Notes: generated by a model not told the origin, from the letters alone. A stretch of DNA of 64,000 bases from Humitalea sp050632385 (GCF_050632385.1 NZ_CP192599.1:3968001-4032000); one strand, 5' to 3'. Shown: positions 18,100-27,777, counted from the stretch's first letter. Made by a program: numbers and translations.

Positions 18100-19073
18100 C
18101 CCTCGTCCTCGATACCCACGTCGACTTCCCCTGGCCGACCACGCCGGACCCCGCCGGCGACACCACCCGCCAGGTGGATTTCCCGAAAATGACGCGTGGC
18201 GGCATGGGGGCGGTCGTGCTGATCGCCTATGTCGCGCAAGGCAAGCGCGACGCCGAATCCCGCGCCGCGGCCCGTGCCCGCGCCGATGGCATGCTGGCCC
18301 GCATCGCCGCCGATGCACAAAACCCCGTCGGCCCCGCCCGCCGCTTCTGCCGCACCGCCGATGAGATGGAAGCGGCCCATGCCGCCGGCGCCCTGGCCAT
18401 CCTGGCCGGTGTCGAGAACGGCCACGCCATGGGCGGCGAGTTGGCGGCCCTGGCCGCCTTCCGCGACGCCGGGGCGATCTACATGACCCTGACCCATGAC
18501 GGGCACAACGACCTGGCCGATGCCGCCCGTCCCCGCCCAACCCTGGGCGACGGGCCGGAGGAACATGGCGGCCTGTCCGATTTCGGCCGCGCCGCGATCG
18601 TCGAGATGAACCGCGTGGGCCTGCTGGTCGATGTCTCCCACGCCAGCAAGCCGGCGATGCTGCAGGCGGCGAAGCTCAGCCGCACGCCGGTCGTCGCGAC
18701 CCACACGGCCTGCCGTGCGCTGGTGGATCATCCGCGCAACCTCGACGACGAACAGTTGGATGCGCTGCGCGCCGTCGGCGGACTCTGCCAGATCACCGCC
18801 GTCGGCGCCTTCCTGCGCGCGGGGGCCGAGGCATCGATGGTCGACTACCTGGACCACGTCGAACACAGCGTCCGGCGCATCGGCATCGACCACACCGGCC
18901 TGTCGTCGGATTTCGATGGCGGCGGCGGCTTCATCGGCTGGAAGGATGCGAGCCAGACGGCGGCCGTCACCGCCGGCCTCGCCACACGGGGTTTTTCCGC
19001 GCGGGAAATCGGGCTGCTGTGGTCGGGGAATTTTCTGCGGGTGATGCGGGCGGTGGAGAAGGCTGCCCTTTAA
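18096..19073 (+). CDS. Membrane-dipeptidase-like zinc peptidase, family M19
   Basis: A 325-residue protein of the renal dipeptidase family, which cuts dipeptides and sometimes beta-lactam or other amide bonds. Metal ligands are visible in LDTHVDFPW (HxD), GVENGHAM (the bridging glutamate), LVDVSHAS and VVATHTACRAL, and the late IDHTGLSSDFDGGG is a family signature. The ATG at 18096 overlaps the upstream hydrolase stop. Its TAA shares the palindrome TTAA with the opposing hydrolase's stop, so the two convergent genes overlap by four bases. Confidence 0.92.
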   Translation: MTLVLDTHVDFPWPTTPDPAGDTTRQVDFPKMTRGGMGAVVLIAYVAQGKRDAESRAAARARADGMLARIAADAQNPVGPARRFCRTADEMEAAHAAGALAILAGVENGHAMGGELAALAAFRDAGAIYMTLTHDGHNDLADAARPRPTLGDGPEEHGGLSDFGRAAIVEMNRVGLLVDVSHASKPAMLQAAKLSRTPVVATHTACRALVDHPRNLDDEQLDALRAVGGLCQITAVGAFLRAGAEASMVDYLDHVEHSVRRIGIDHTGLSSDFDGGGGFIGWKDASQTAAVTAGLATRGFSAREIGLLWSGNFLRVMRAVEKAAL

Positions 19074-20281
19074 GCGAAGGTCTCGTCCAGCCAGTCCAGC
19101 ACCCGCCTGTTCAGCAGCGACCGGTTCATCATCTCGCAATGCGCGCCGGCGCCTTCGCTCGCGCTGAAGCGCAGCAGCGTCTTCGGACAGCGCAATGCAT
19201 CGAGGAAGGAACCCGCGCCCGCGGCCAGGCCGTCGTTCTCGGCCTGGGTCACCAGGGTCGGGCATGTGATGCGCTCGATGTGGCCGTTCATCGTGAACAA
19301 CTCGGTCGAGGCAAGGTAGTCGCGCAGATTGTCCACGCCATGGGTCCAGAAGCCGCGCTGGATCACCTTCCAGGTGAGGGATCGGTTGCCGCGGATAAAG
19401 GCGTCGAGCTTTGCCAGGATCGCGCCATCCAACTGGCCCATGTCCCTGACCGCTTCGGCGGGGACGCCAAACTTGGTCACAAGCATCTGGCGAAACCCCT
19501 CCGCGATGCCCCATGACCCGGGATCAGCGACAAGCGCCGCGATGCGCGGTTCGCCCGAGGCACCACGGGGGGCGAGGTAGCCGCCGAGGCTCCAGCCGCT
19601 AAGGGCGATCCTCGCGGGATCGACCATCGGTTCGGTGACGGCGAAATCCACCACCGCGCGGATCACCGTCTCCCAATCGGCGCGAAAGGGAATGCCCTGC
19701 TCGTAGAGCATCGCACCCTGGCCAGGCCCATCGAACAGCAGGCTGTGATAGCCCCGCTTCGATGCCGCGATGGCGGACGCAAAATACATGTCGGTGATGG
19801 TGCCGTCATAGCCGTTGGTGTTGATGATCAACGGCCGCACCTGACCGGCAAAACCCTCGGCCGGGATGAAGTAGGCCGGCATGGCCAGGTCGCCAAAGGG
19901 GATCGTGATCGGCCGCACCGGCTCCGGCCCAAGCGCCAGGCCGGCATCCAGGGCCGCCACCTGCTTGCGAAAGGCAGCGACCAGGCGCGGGTCCACCGGG
20001 GCGCCGTAGATCGGGTGCAGGGAGGCGCCGTAGAACACGCTGGCCCGGAGATAGAACTCCCGCGCGCTGGCCAGATGGCCCTTGGCGCGCGTGGCATCGG
20101 CTTCGGCGACCAACCTGTCGGCGGCGGCAACCCAGGCGTCGTGGAAGGCGCCGTCGTCTCCGTCGCCGACGGCATCGGCGACGGCTTTCACCTCACCGAA
20201 GTCAGCACCGCCGTAGGGGATATAGGCCAGTGGCCAGGTGCCGAATTCGTCGTGGAATTCGTCCCTGAACAGGCCGGCCAT
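19070..20281 (-). CDS. Alpha/beta hydrolase, FrsA/pseudooxynicotine-hydrolase-like
   Basis: A 403-residue protein with a helical N-terminal region of about 130 residues and a C-terminal alpha/beta hydrolase domain. The nucleophile elbow is ALSGWSLGGYLAP, the acid is probably in LVTQAENDGLAA, and the catalytic histidine in GAGAHCEMMNR. This layout resembles FrsA-like proteins and C-C bond hydrolases such as 2,6-dihydroxypseudooxynicotine hydrolase. The substrate cannot be read from the sequence. It lies two bases downstream of glcB on the same strand and may share its transcript. Confidence 0.8.
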   Translation of the reverse strand: MAGLFRDEFHDEFGTWPLAYIPYGGADFGEVKAVADAVGDGDDGAFHDAWVAAADRLVAEADATRAKGHLASAREFYLRASVFYGASLHPIYGAPVDPRLVAAFRKQVAALDAGLALGPEPVRPITIPFGDLAMPAYFIPAEGFAGQVRPLIINTNGYDGTITDMYFASAIAASKRGYHSLLFDGPGQGAMLYEQGIPFRADWETVIRAVVDFAVTEPMVDPARIALSGWSLGGYLAPRGASGEPRIAALVADPGSWGIAEGFRQMLVTKFGVPAEAVRDMGQLDGAILAKLDAFIRGNRSLTWKVIQRGFWTHGVDNLRDYLASTELFTMNGHIERITCPTLVTQAENDGLAAGAGSFLDALRCPKTLLRFSASEGAGAHCEMMNRSLLNRRVLDWLDETFA

Positions 20282-20283
20282 GG

Positions 20284-22443
20284 CTACGCCGCCTTGGCTT
20301 GCCGCCGCGCGGCGGTCAGGACGAATTCGGTGTAGCCGTTCGGCTGCGCCGCCCCCGAGAAGATCAGGTCGCGCGCCGCCTTGAACGCCACGCCATCGAA
20401 CCCCGGTGCCATCGGCGTATAGGCCGCGTCATCGGCGTTCTGCCGGTCCACCACCGCCGCCATCCGACGCAAGGTTTCATCCACCTGGGCCGGGGTGACG
20501 ATGCCATGGCGCAGCCAGTTGGCGATGTGCTGAGCGCTGATGCGCAGGGTCGCGCGGTCTTCCATGAGCCCGACATCATGGATGTCCGGCACCTTGGAAC
20601 AGCCTACGCCCTGGTCCACCCAGCGCACGACGTAGCCCAAAATGCCCTGGGCGTTGTTATCCAGTTCTTCGCGCACCGCATCGGCCGGCCAGTTGGTGGC
20701 GACGGCCAGCGGCACGGTCAGCAGATCGGCCAGCGTGCCGCGACGCCCGCCGGCGGCGATTTCCGCCTGGCGCGCGGCGACATCGACCTGATGGTAATGC
20801 AGCGCATGCAGGGTCGCGGCGGTCGGGCTCGGCACCCAGGCGGTGTTCGCGCCGGCACGGGGGTGGCCGATCTTCTGGTCCAGCATCGCGGCCATCGCAT
20901 CCGGCGCGGCCCACATGCCCTTGCCGATCTGCGCCCGGCCACGCAAGCCGCAGAGCAGGCCGATATCGACGTTCCACTCCTCATAGGCCTTGATCCAGGC
21001 CGCGCCCTTCATGTCGCCCTTGCGCAGCACGGCGCCGGCTTCCATCGAGGTGTGGATCTCATCCCCCGTCCGGTCCAGGAAGCCGGTGTTGATGAAGACC
21101 ACCCGATCCTTCGCGGCGCGAATGCATTCCTTGAGGTTCACGGTGGTGCGGCGTTCCTCGTCCATGATGCCCATTTTCATCGTGTTGGGCGCCATGCCCA
21201 GCACGGCCTCGACGCGGGAGAACAGGGTATTGGCCCAGGCGACCTCGGCCGGGCCGTGCATCTTCGGCTTCACGACATACATGTTGCCGGCGCGGGAATT
21301 CAGCCGCGGGCCCTTGATGTCATGCAGCGCCATGGCGGCGGTGCACAGGGCGTCGAGGATGGTTTCGGGGATCTCCGCGCCCTTCCAGGTCACGGCATCG
21401 GTCATCATGTGGTGCCCGACGTTGCGCACCAGCATGACGGCGCGGCCGGCGAGGGTCATCTCGCCACCACCCACTGCCTGCCATGTGCGATCGGCTTCCA
21501 GCCGGCGCGTCATCACGCGGCCGCCCTTGCTGAAATCGGCGCTCAGCGTGCCCTGCATCAGGCCGAGCCAGTTGCGATACAGATCGACCTTGTCGGCGGC
21601 ATCGACGACCGCGACGCTGTCCTCGCAGTCCTGGATCACGGTCAGCGCGGATTCCAGCCACAGGTCCGACACGCCGGCCGGGTCGGTCGCGCCGATCGGG
21701 CTCTTGCGGTCGAAGCGCAGGTCCAGGTGCAAGCCATTCCGCCGCAGCAGGATCGAGGTCGGCGAGGCCGCATCCCCCGCGAAGCCCACGCATTGCGCGG
21801 GGTCGGCCAACGCCACGGTGCTGCCATTGGCCAGCGTGACCTGCAACGCACCATCGACCAGCGCATAACCCACCGCATCGGTGTGGCTGCCGACGGCCAG
21901 CGGCGCCGCGTCATCCAAGGCCTTGCGCGCCCGCGCCACGACGCGTGCGCCGCGCACCGGGTTGTAGCCGGCACCCTTCGCCGCACCGCCATCATCGGCG
22001 ATCGCATCAGTGCCATAGAGCGCATCATACAGGCTGCCCCAGCGCGCATTTGCCGCGTTCAGCGCGTAGCGCGCGTTCGACAGCGGCACGACGAGCTGCG
22101 GCCCCGCGGTCTGCGCGATTTCCGCATCCACGCCGGTGGTGGTGATCGAGAAATCCGGGCCTTCCGGCAGCAGGTAGCCAATCTCGCGCAGGAACGCGGT
22201 ATAGGCCGCCGCATCGACGGGCCGGGCGGGATGGGCGCGGTGCCAGGCGTCGATCTTGCCCTGCAAGGCGTCGCGTTCGGCCAGCAATGCCGCATTGGCG
22301 GGGGCCAGTTCGGCCAGGACGGCGGCAAAACCGGCCCAGAAGGCGTCGGGCGCGACGCCGGTGCCCGGCAGGGCTTCCTCGGCCATGAAGCGCGCAAGAC
22401 CCTGATCGACCTCGATATCGCCGAAACTGACCTTATTCGCCAC
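20284..22443 (-). CDS. glcB: Malate synthase G
   Basis: It condenses glyoxylate with acetyl-CoA to malate, in the glyoxylate and glycolate routes. The 719-residue length matches the G isoform (about 720). Recognisable blocks are YALNAANARWGSLYDALYG, DCEDSVAVVDAADKV, GAEIPETILDAL, MGIMDEERRTTVNLKECI, RVVFINTGFLDRTGDEIHTS, PRAGANTAWVPSPTAATLHA and WVDQGVGCSKVPDI. The GTG at 22443 is chosen because GGAGAG stands about eight bases before it and it gives the family length; the longer open frame upstream would add an atypical tail. It probably works with glycolate oxidase (glcF at 14.6 kb). Confidence 0.97.
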   Translation of the reverse strand: MANKVSFGDIEVDQGLARFMAEEALPGTGVAPDAFWAGFAAVLAELAPANAALLAERDALQGKIDAWHRAHPARPVDAAAYTAFLREIGYLLPEGPDFSITTTGVDAEIAQTAGPQLVVPLSNARYALNAANARWGSLYDALYGTDAIADDGGAAKGAGYNPVRGARVVARARKALDDAAPLAVGSHTDAVGYALVDGALQVTLANGSTVALADPAQCVGFAGDAASPTSILLRRNGLHLDLRFDRKSPIGATDPAGVSDLWLESALTVIQDCEDSVAVVDAADKVDLYRNWLGLMQGTLSADFSKGGRVMTRRLEADRTWQAVGGGEMTLAGRAVMLVRNVGHHMMTDAVTWKGAEIPETILDALCTAAMALHDIKGPRLNSRAGNMYVVKPKMHGPAEVAWANTLFSRVEAVLGMAPNTMKMGIMDEERRTTVNLKECIRAAKDRVVFINTGFLDRTGDEIHTSMEAGAVLRKGDMKGAAWIKAYEEWNVDIGLLCGLRGRAQIGKGMWAAPDAMAAMLDQKIGHPRAGANTAWVPSPTAATLHALHYHQVDVAARQAEIAAGGRRGTLADLLTVPLAVATNWPADAVREELDNNAQGILGYVVRWVDQGVGCSKVPDIHDVGLMEDRATLRISAQHIANWLRHGIVTPAQVDETLRRMAAVVDRQNADDAAYTPMAPGFDGVAFKAARDLIFSGAAQPNGYTEFVLTAARRQAKAA

Positions 22444-22621
22444 GATCCACTCTCCGCTTGTTCGCTGGATGCCGCCGGGGCAGGCCCCACCGCATCCGAT
22501 CATCCCAAGCCGTAATACGGCATAGCCCGCCCCGAGCAAGCCAGATGGGCAACCCGGATGGGCAAAGCGGGCTTCGGACGCGTTCAGTCTTCCGCAACGC
22601 CGCGGGGCGCACACCTGCGCC

Positions 22622-23854
22622 ATGCCTGTCACACTGAGCGTCACGGGCCGCCCGCCCACCGAGATCCTGGAGAACAACCGCCCTGGTGACTGGGCGGGCA
22701 GCGTTGTCCTGGGTGCGATCGCGACGGCCGTGCTGCTGACCGGTCCTGCGGCGAACCGGTTCCAGGCCGTGCTCGGGGCCGATGGGCGAACGGTCACCAT
22801 CACCCCCGCCATGGTCTTCGACCGCGAAGCCTTCGCCGATATTGCCGACCCGAGCTTCATCTTCGGCATCTCGGCCCAGATCGGCGGGGTCTGGCACGCC
22901 GCCGATACGGAATTCACGGTGATCCTGCGCGGCGTGGACGACACCGCGCCCGATAATTTGCGCTTCACATCCGGCGGCTTCGTGCTGGAGAACGACATCG
23001 GCGGCGTGATCGGCGACCTGCGCGCGGATGACCCCGATACCGCAGGCGAACTGTACTACAGCGTCGCCTGGCCGGATTCGGCCTGGTTTTCGATCGAAGG
23101 CCGCACCCTGAGCCTGAACCCCGGGGTCGATTTGCTGCGTGAGGGCGGGACCACGCGTGAGGTGCTGATCGAGGTCTCGGACGGCCGCAACAGCCGTGCG
23201 GTCTCGCTGCCTTTCACCATCCTGAATGTGCTGGACGACGACGACGTGCCCGCCCCGCCGCCGGTACCACCGCCCCCGCCACCTCCGCCTCCGCCTCCCC
23301 CACCCCTGCCACCTCCTCCGGCGCCGCCGCCGCCTCCCCCACCTCTGCCGCCTCCTCCGGCGCCGCCGCCGCCTCCCCCACCTCTGCCACCTCCTCCGGT
23401 GCCGCCACCGCCTCCTCCACCTCCACCACCTCCTCCGCCCCCCCCTGTGCCCTCGCCCACCGCGCCGGGCAGTTCCGAACATGGCTTCGTGCAGACCCAA
23501 CCGCAGGCCGCACCCATGGAGCAGGCGGCGCCGCACCCGGAGGAGGCGGTGACCCTGCTGCCCGTGGCATCGCCGCCGGACCATGTGGCGCCGGATGCCG
23601 AGGCCATCGCCGCCGCCTTCGCGCGCGCCTTTGCCCCGGTTGGCGCGACCGCACCGCCGACCGCCATCGCACCCGACGAGGAACTGGCCCTGGTCAGCCT
23701 GGTGGTGGCGCACCTGGAATGGTTGGCGGCCAATGCGGCCCCCCAACCACCGCCGCCACCGCCCCAGCCGCCCACCCCCGAAGGCCCCCTGCCCGGCCCG
23801 GAGGCCCAGCACCTGTTCGACACTCCACCGCCAGGCCCCTTCGACTGGCTGTAG
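22622..23854 (+). CDS. Cadherin-like protein with a polyproline linker
   Basis: A 410-residue protein with no recognised function. Residues 1-210 look like two cadherin-like beta-sandwich repeats; the second contains FVLENDIGGVIGDLRADD, FSIEGRTLSL and TREVLIEVSDGRN, the classic strand pattern. Residues about 210-280 are almost pure proline with Leu, Ala or Val every 13 residues. The C-terminal 130 residues are acidic and Ala/Pro-rich and end in PFDWL. There is no signal peptide, so export would need another route, for example type I secretion. The frame has consistent codon use except in the low-complexity part. Confidence 0.7.
   Translation: MPVTLSVTGRPPTEILENNRPGDWAGSVVLGAIATAVLLTGPAANRFQAVLGADGRTVTITPAMVFDREAFADIADPSFIFGISAQIGGVWHAADTEFTVILRGVDDTAPDNLRFTSGGFVLENDIGGVIGDLRADDPDTAGELYYSVAWPDSAWFSIEGRTLSLNPGVDLLREGGTTREVLIEVSDGRNSRAVSLPFTILNVLDDDDVPAPPPVPPPPPPPPPPPPPLPPPPAPPPPPPPLPPPPAPPPPPPPLPPPPVPPPPPPPPPPPPPPPVPSPTAPGSSEHGFVQTQPQAAPMEQAAPHPEEAVTLLPVASPPDHVAPDAEAIAAAFARAFAPVGATAPPTAIAPDEELALVSLVVAHLEWLAANAAPQPPPPPPQPPTPEGPLPGPEAQHLFDTPPPGPFDWL
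23293..23409. repeat. Three tandem 39-base units encoding polyproline
   Basis: Units start at 23293, 23332 and 23371 and differ by only a few bases; a decayed fourth runs to about 23453. Each encodes a 13-residue block of seven prolines, Leu, four prolines and Ala or Val. The units are in frame and so can change copy number without a frameshift. They are not CRISPR repeats, because there are no spacers. Confidence 0.85.
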
Positions 23855-23866
23855 CGCCCCCAGGGG

Positions 23867-24319
23867 TCAGGGCAGCGGCGACATCACCTGTTTCAGGCAG
23901 CGCAGGGTAAAGGACGTCCGCGTGTGCCGGATGCCAGGCAGGCGGTAGATTCTCTCGCGCAGCAGCGCCTCCGCCCCCGCCGTGCCGCCGACCGCGGCCT
24001 TGATCATGTAGTCGTATTCGCCACTGACCAGATGGCATTCCAGGATTTCGGGGATGGCGCGCACCGCCTCCTCGAAACGGGCCAGCAGCGTTTCGTCGTG
24101 GCGCTCCAGCATCACCTCGATGAACAGCGTGTCGGGGAAGCCCAGCGCCGCCTGGTCCAGGATGGCGGCATAGCCCTTGATGACGCCCTGCTCCTCCAGA
24201 CGCTTCACCCGGGTCCAGCAGGGTGAGGCGGAAAGCCCTACCTCCTCCGCCAGGTCGGCGTTGGACAGGCGGCCGTGGCGGGCCAGGGCGCGGAGGATTC
24301 GTCGGTCGATGGCGTCCAT
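23867..24319 (-). CDS. Lrp/AsnC-family transcriptional regulator
   Basis: The 150-residue protein has the family layout: an N-terminal winged helix-turn-helix (MDAIDRRILRALARHGRLSN, then DLAEEVGLSASPCWTRVKRL) and a C-terminal RAM ligand domain (LFIEVMLERHD, then ECHLVSGEYDYMIKAAV, then LPGIRHTRTSFTL). It is divergent from the indolepyruvate ferredoxin oxidoreductase gene, 74 bases away, a common pairing in which an amino-acid-sensing Lrp protein controls the enzyme. The ATG at 24319 fits the family start; an earlier TTG would add 12 residues of no homologous appearance. Confidence 0.93.
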   Translation of the reverse strand: MDAIDRRILRALARHGRLSNADLAEEVGLSASPCWTRVKRLEEQGVIKGYAAILDQAALGFPDTLFIEVMLERHDETLLARFEEAVRAIPEILECHLVSGEYDYMIKAAVGGTAGAEALLRERIYRLPGIRHTRTSFTLRCLKQVMSPLP

Positions 24320-24331
24320 CCCGAAAACATC

Positions 24332-24360
24332 TTCTGTTTCTTCGGCAGTGCACAACAGAA
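24332..24360. promoter_or_regulatory. Inverted repeat between the Lrp and ferredoxin oxidoreductase genes
   Basis: TTCTGTT (24332-24338) and AACAGAA (24354-24360) form perfect 7-base arms 15 bases apart in the 74-base divergent intergenic region. This is a candidate binding site for the adjacent Lrp-type regulator. The arms are seen; the binding is inferred. Confidence 0.5.
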
Positions 24361-24393
24361 ATCGACGTGGATTTTTCCCAGGATCGGACCAAC

Positions 24394-27300
24394 ATGCTGT
24401 TCATGGACGGATCGCACGCTTCCCCCCTTGCCCGCCCTTCCGTGTCGCTCGACGACCGCTGGGGCGATGGTGCCGCGCCGGTGCTGCTGACCGGCATCCA
24501 GGCGCTGGTCCGGGTGCCGCTTCTGGTGCGCGCGCTGGATGCCGCCGCGGGGCTGGCCACCGCCGGCTATATCAGCGGCTATCGCGGCAGCCCCTTGGGC
24601 GGCTACGACCGCGCCCTGCAAGGCCAGCAGAAGCGGCTGGATGCGGCCGATATCGTCTTCCATACCGGGCTGAACGAAGACCTGGCCGCCACCGCCGTCT
24701 GGGGCACGCAACAGGTCGGGCTGTTCGAAAAACCAAAATTCCAGGGCGTCTTTGGCATCTGGTATGGCAAGGGTCCGGGCGTGGACCGCACCGGCGACGT
24801 CTTCCGCCACGCCAATTCCGCCGGCACCTCCCCCTTCGGCGGTGTGCTGGCGCTGGCGGGCGATGACCCGCAAGCAAAATCCTCGACCGTGACCTCGGGC
24901 TGCGAACTGACCTTCATGGATGCCGAAATGCCGGTGCTGGACCCGGCCGATGTGGCCGAGGTGCTGGAATACGGCGTCAAGGCCATCGCGATGTCGCGCG
25001 CGACCGGGCTTTGGGTCGGCATGAAATGCGTCGCCGACACGATGGATGCGGCGGTGACCGTGGTGGTCGACCCGAACGCCTATGTCACCCATGTGCCGCC
25101 CCTGGCCCTGCCGCCCGATGGCCTGCACATCCGCGCCCCCGATCCTGCCGTGGCGCAGGAAGCGCGTATCCGGCGCTGGAAACTCCCCGCCGCCATCGCT
25201 TTTTGCGCCGCCAACGGGTTCAATCGGATCGTCGCCAACCCAGCGGACGCGACCATCGGCATCGCGGTGCGCGGCAAGGCCTATCTGGCCCTGCGGCAGG
25301 CGATGCAGGATGCCGGGCTGGACGACACCGCCTTCCGCATCTGGAAAGTCGGCATGGCCTGGCCGCTCGACCGCGACGCCGCCCGCGCCTTTGCCGATGG
25401 GCTCGACACGGTGCTGGTCATTGAGGACCGCCGTGCCTTCCTGGAACCGCAGTTGCGGGACGCCCTCTACGACGCGGAAAAACGCCCGCGCCTGATCGGC
25501 AAGACCGATGCCGATGGCGCAGCCCTGCTGTCCGACTGCGGGGAACTCGACCCACCCGCCATCCTGCGCGCCCTCGGGCGCCTGCTGCCCGGCCATCCCG
25601 TGCTGCGCGAAAAAATCGCGGCCCTGGATGCCCTGACCGCCCTGGCCGCGCCGCCGCTGCATGTGCGCGACCCGCATTACTGCCCCGGCTGCCCGCACAA
25701 TACCTCGACCGTCAAACCCAAGGACAGCGCGGGCCTGGCCGGCATCGGCTGCCATTGGCTGGTGACCAAGATGCCGCGCGACCAGGTGCTGTTCAGCCAG
25801 ATGGGCGGCGAGGGGGTCGCCTGGCTCGGCATCGCGCCCTTCACCGGCGTCGAACATGCAGTGACGAACCTTGGCGACGGCACGTTTGTGCATTCCGGTT
25901 CGCTCGCCATCCGCGCCGCGATCGCGGCCAAGGCGCATATTACCTACAAGGTCCTGGTCAATAGCGCCGTCGCCATGACTGGCGGCCAGGCGCCCGACAG
26001 CGACGCCAGCGTCCCCCGCATCGCCGCCATCCTGCGCGCCGAGGGTATCGAGCACATCGCCGTCGTCGCCGACGACCCGACCCGCCACCAGGGCGATCCG
26101 CTGATGCCGGATGCCATCGCCTTCCACCACCGCGACCGGCTGGACGCGGTGCAGAAGGAACTGGCCGCGATCCCGGGCGTGACCGCGCTGATCTACGACC
26201 AGGAATGTGCGACCGAACGCCGCCGCCACCGCAAGCGCGGCACGGCCGCCGCCGCCGACCGCCGCGTCGCGATCAACCCGCGCGTCTGCGAAGACTGCGG
26301 CGATTGCTCGGCCGTCAGCAATTGCCTGGCGGTGGAGCCCGTCGAAACCCCCTGGGGCCGCAAGCGCGTCATCGACCAATCCGGCTGCAACCAGGACATG
26401 TCCTGCGTCAAAGGGTTCTGCCCGTCCTTCGTGACCTTGCAGGGCGCGACCCCCGCCATGCCCGCGCCGCGCGAACCGGGCGGCCCGCTGCCCGCCCCCG
26501 TGCTGCCGCAACATGCCGAGCCCTGGAACATCCTGATCACCGGCATCGGCGGCCAGGGTGTCACGGCGCTGTCGGCGATCCTGGCGATGGCCGCCCATCT
26601 GGACGGCCGCGCGGTACGGACGATGGACCAGACCGGCCTCGCCCAGAAGGGCGGCGGCGTGTTTGGCATGGTCCGGATCGGCGCCCCGGGCGTGACGGCG
26701 GAGGCGATCGCCGGGCCGCGCATCGCGGCGGGCCAGGCCGACCTGCTGCTGGCGTCGGACATGGTCGTGGCCCATGGCCGCACCGCGCGCCCGTTGCTGG
26801 CCCCCGGCCGCACCGCGGCGGTGGTGGACCAGGAAGTGGCACCGACCGCCGCCTTCGTCGCCGATACCTCCACCCGCTACGATGCCGAGGGCATGCTGGA
26901 CAGCCTGCGCGCGGTATGCCGCGACGTGCTGGCGCTGGCGGCGCATCGCCGCGTGCTGGCGGAACTGGGCGATGGGATTTTCCTCAACGTCATGCTGCTG
27001 GGCATCGCCTGGCAACGCGGGCTGGTGCCGCTGTCCGAGGCCGCCATCCTGCGCGCGCTGGAACTGAACGGGGCGCAGGTCGGGCGCAACATCGCCGCCT
27101 TCGAACTCGGCCGCACGGTGGCGCTGGAGGCACCGCGCGCAGCGGCGCCGGCGGAAACCCTGGATGCCTTCATCGCCCGCTGCGCCGACGACCTGCGCGG
27201 CTGGGGCAATGACCGCACCGCGCGCGACTACCAAACCTTCGTCGCCCGCGTGCGTGCGGCCGAAGGCGAGCAGACCCGGCTGACCTGGGCCGTCGCCCGC

Positions 27301-27777
27301 CAGCTCTACCGCCTGACCGCCTACAAGGATGAATACGAGGTCGCGCGCCTGCACAGCGACCCCGCCTGGCGCGCGTCGCTGGCCCAGACCTTCACTGGCA
27401 CGACGCGGATCGAATTGAACCTCGCCCCGCCGCTGCTGGCGCATAAGAACCCCGACACCGGCTTGCCGGAAAAGCGCCGCTTCGGGCCGTGGATGCTGAA
27501 AGCCATGGCGCTGCTGCGGCACGGCAAGATCCTGCGCGGCACGGTGCTCGACCCCTTCGGCCGCACCGAGGAACGCCGCACCGAAGCAGCCCTTGCCGCC
27601 GAATACCGCGCGGGGATCGAGGCGCTGTTGCCGCTGCTGACCCCCACCACCCATGCGGCGATCTGCGATTGGGCCGAAGCCGCCGCTGGCATCAAGGGCT
27701 TCGGCCACATCAAGGCCCGCAACCTGGCCGCGGCACGCACAAGAATGGCGGCGATCCGCGCAACCATAGCGCGCTAG
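24394..27777 (+). CDS. Indolepyruvate ferredoxin oxidoreductase, fused alpha/beta type
   Basis: The enzyme oxidatively decarboxylates aryl pyruvates (from Trp, Phe and Tyr) to arylacetyl-CoA, using TPP and a 4Fe-4S cluster. The 1127-residue fusion has an N-terminal pyrimidine-binding part (TAGYISGYRGSPLGGYD), a TPP-binding part with HYCPGCPHNTSTV, and a cysteine-rich cluster region (CEDCGDCSAVSNC, GCNQDMSCVKGFCPSF, about residues 633-684). The gamma-type domain follows (ITGIGGQGVTALSAI, about 711), and the C-terminal extension is usual in bacterial fused forms. ATG 24394 is preferred; ATG 24403 is possible. Probably controlled by the divergent Lrp protein. Confidence 0.94.
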   Translation: MLFMDGSHASPLARPSVSLDDRWGDGAAPVLLTGIQALVRVPLLVRALDAAAGLATAGYISGYRGSPLGGYDRALQGQQKRLDAADIVFHTGLNEDLAATAVWGTQQVGLFEKPKFQGVFGIWYGKGPGVDRTGDVFRHANSAGTSPFGGVLALAGDDPQAKSSTVTSGCELTFMDAEMPVLDPADVAEVLEYGVKAIAMSRATGLWVGMKCVADTMDAAVTVVVDPNAYVTHVPPLALPPDGLHIRAPDPAVAQEARIRRWKLPAAIAFCAANGFNRIVANPADATIGIAVRGKAYLALRQAMQDAGLDDTAFRIWKVGMAWPLDRDAARAFADGLDTVLVIEDRRAFLEPQLRDALYDAEKRPRLIGKTDADGAALLSDCGELDPPAILRALGRLLPGHPVLREKIAALDALTALAAPPLHVRDPHYCPGCPHNTSTVKPKDSAGLAGIGCHWLVTKMPRDQVLFSQMGGEGVAWLGIAPFTGVEHAVTNLGDGTFVHSGSLAIRAAIAAKAHITYKVLVNSAVAMTGGQAPDSDASVPRIAAILRAEGIEHIAVVADDPTRHQGDPLMPDAIAFHHRDRLDAVQKELAAIPGVTALIYDQECATERRRHRKRGTAAAADRRVAINPRVCEDCGDCSAVSNCLAVEPVETPWGRKRVIDQSGCNQDMSCVKGFCPSFVTLQGATPAMPAPREPGGPLPAPVLPQHAEPWNILITGIGGQGVTALSAILAMAAHLDGRAVRTMDQTGLAQKGGGVFGMVRIGAPGVTAEAIAGPRIAAGQADLLLASDMVVAHGRTARPLLAPGRTAAVVDQEVAPTAAFVADTSTRYDAEGMLDSLRAVCRDVLALAAHRRVLAELGDGIFLNVMLLGIAWQRGLVPLSEAAILRALELNGAQVGRNIAAFELGRTVALEAPRAAAPAETLDAFIARCADDLRGWGNDRTARDYQTFVARVRAAEGEQTRLTWAVARQLYRLTAYKDEYEVARLHSDPAWRASLAQTFTGTTRIELNLAPPLLAHKNPDTGLPEKRRFGPWMLKAMALLRHGKILRGTVLDPFGRTEERRTEAALAAEYRAGIEALLPLLTPTTHAAICDWAEAAAGIKGFGHIKARNLAAARTRMAAIRATIAR

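Noticed and set aside
20299..22515. A 738-residue plus-strand open frame opposite malate synthase G
   Set aside because: Composition is typical of an antisense shadow (His/Arg/Gly-rich) and it has no recognisable domain or ribosome binding site.
23293..23453. Possible CRISPR array or satellite
   Set aside because: Units are directly adjacent with no spacers and stay in frame inside a coding region, so it is a polyproline coding repeat.
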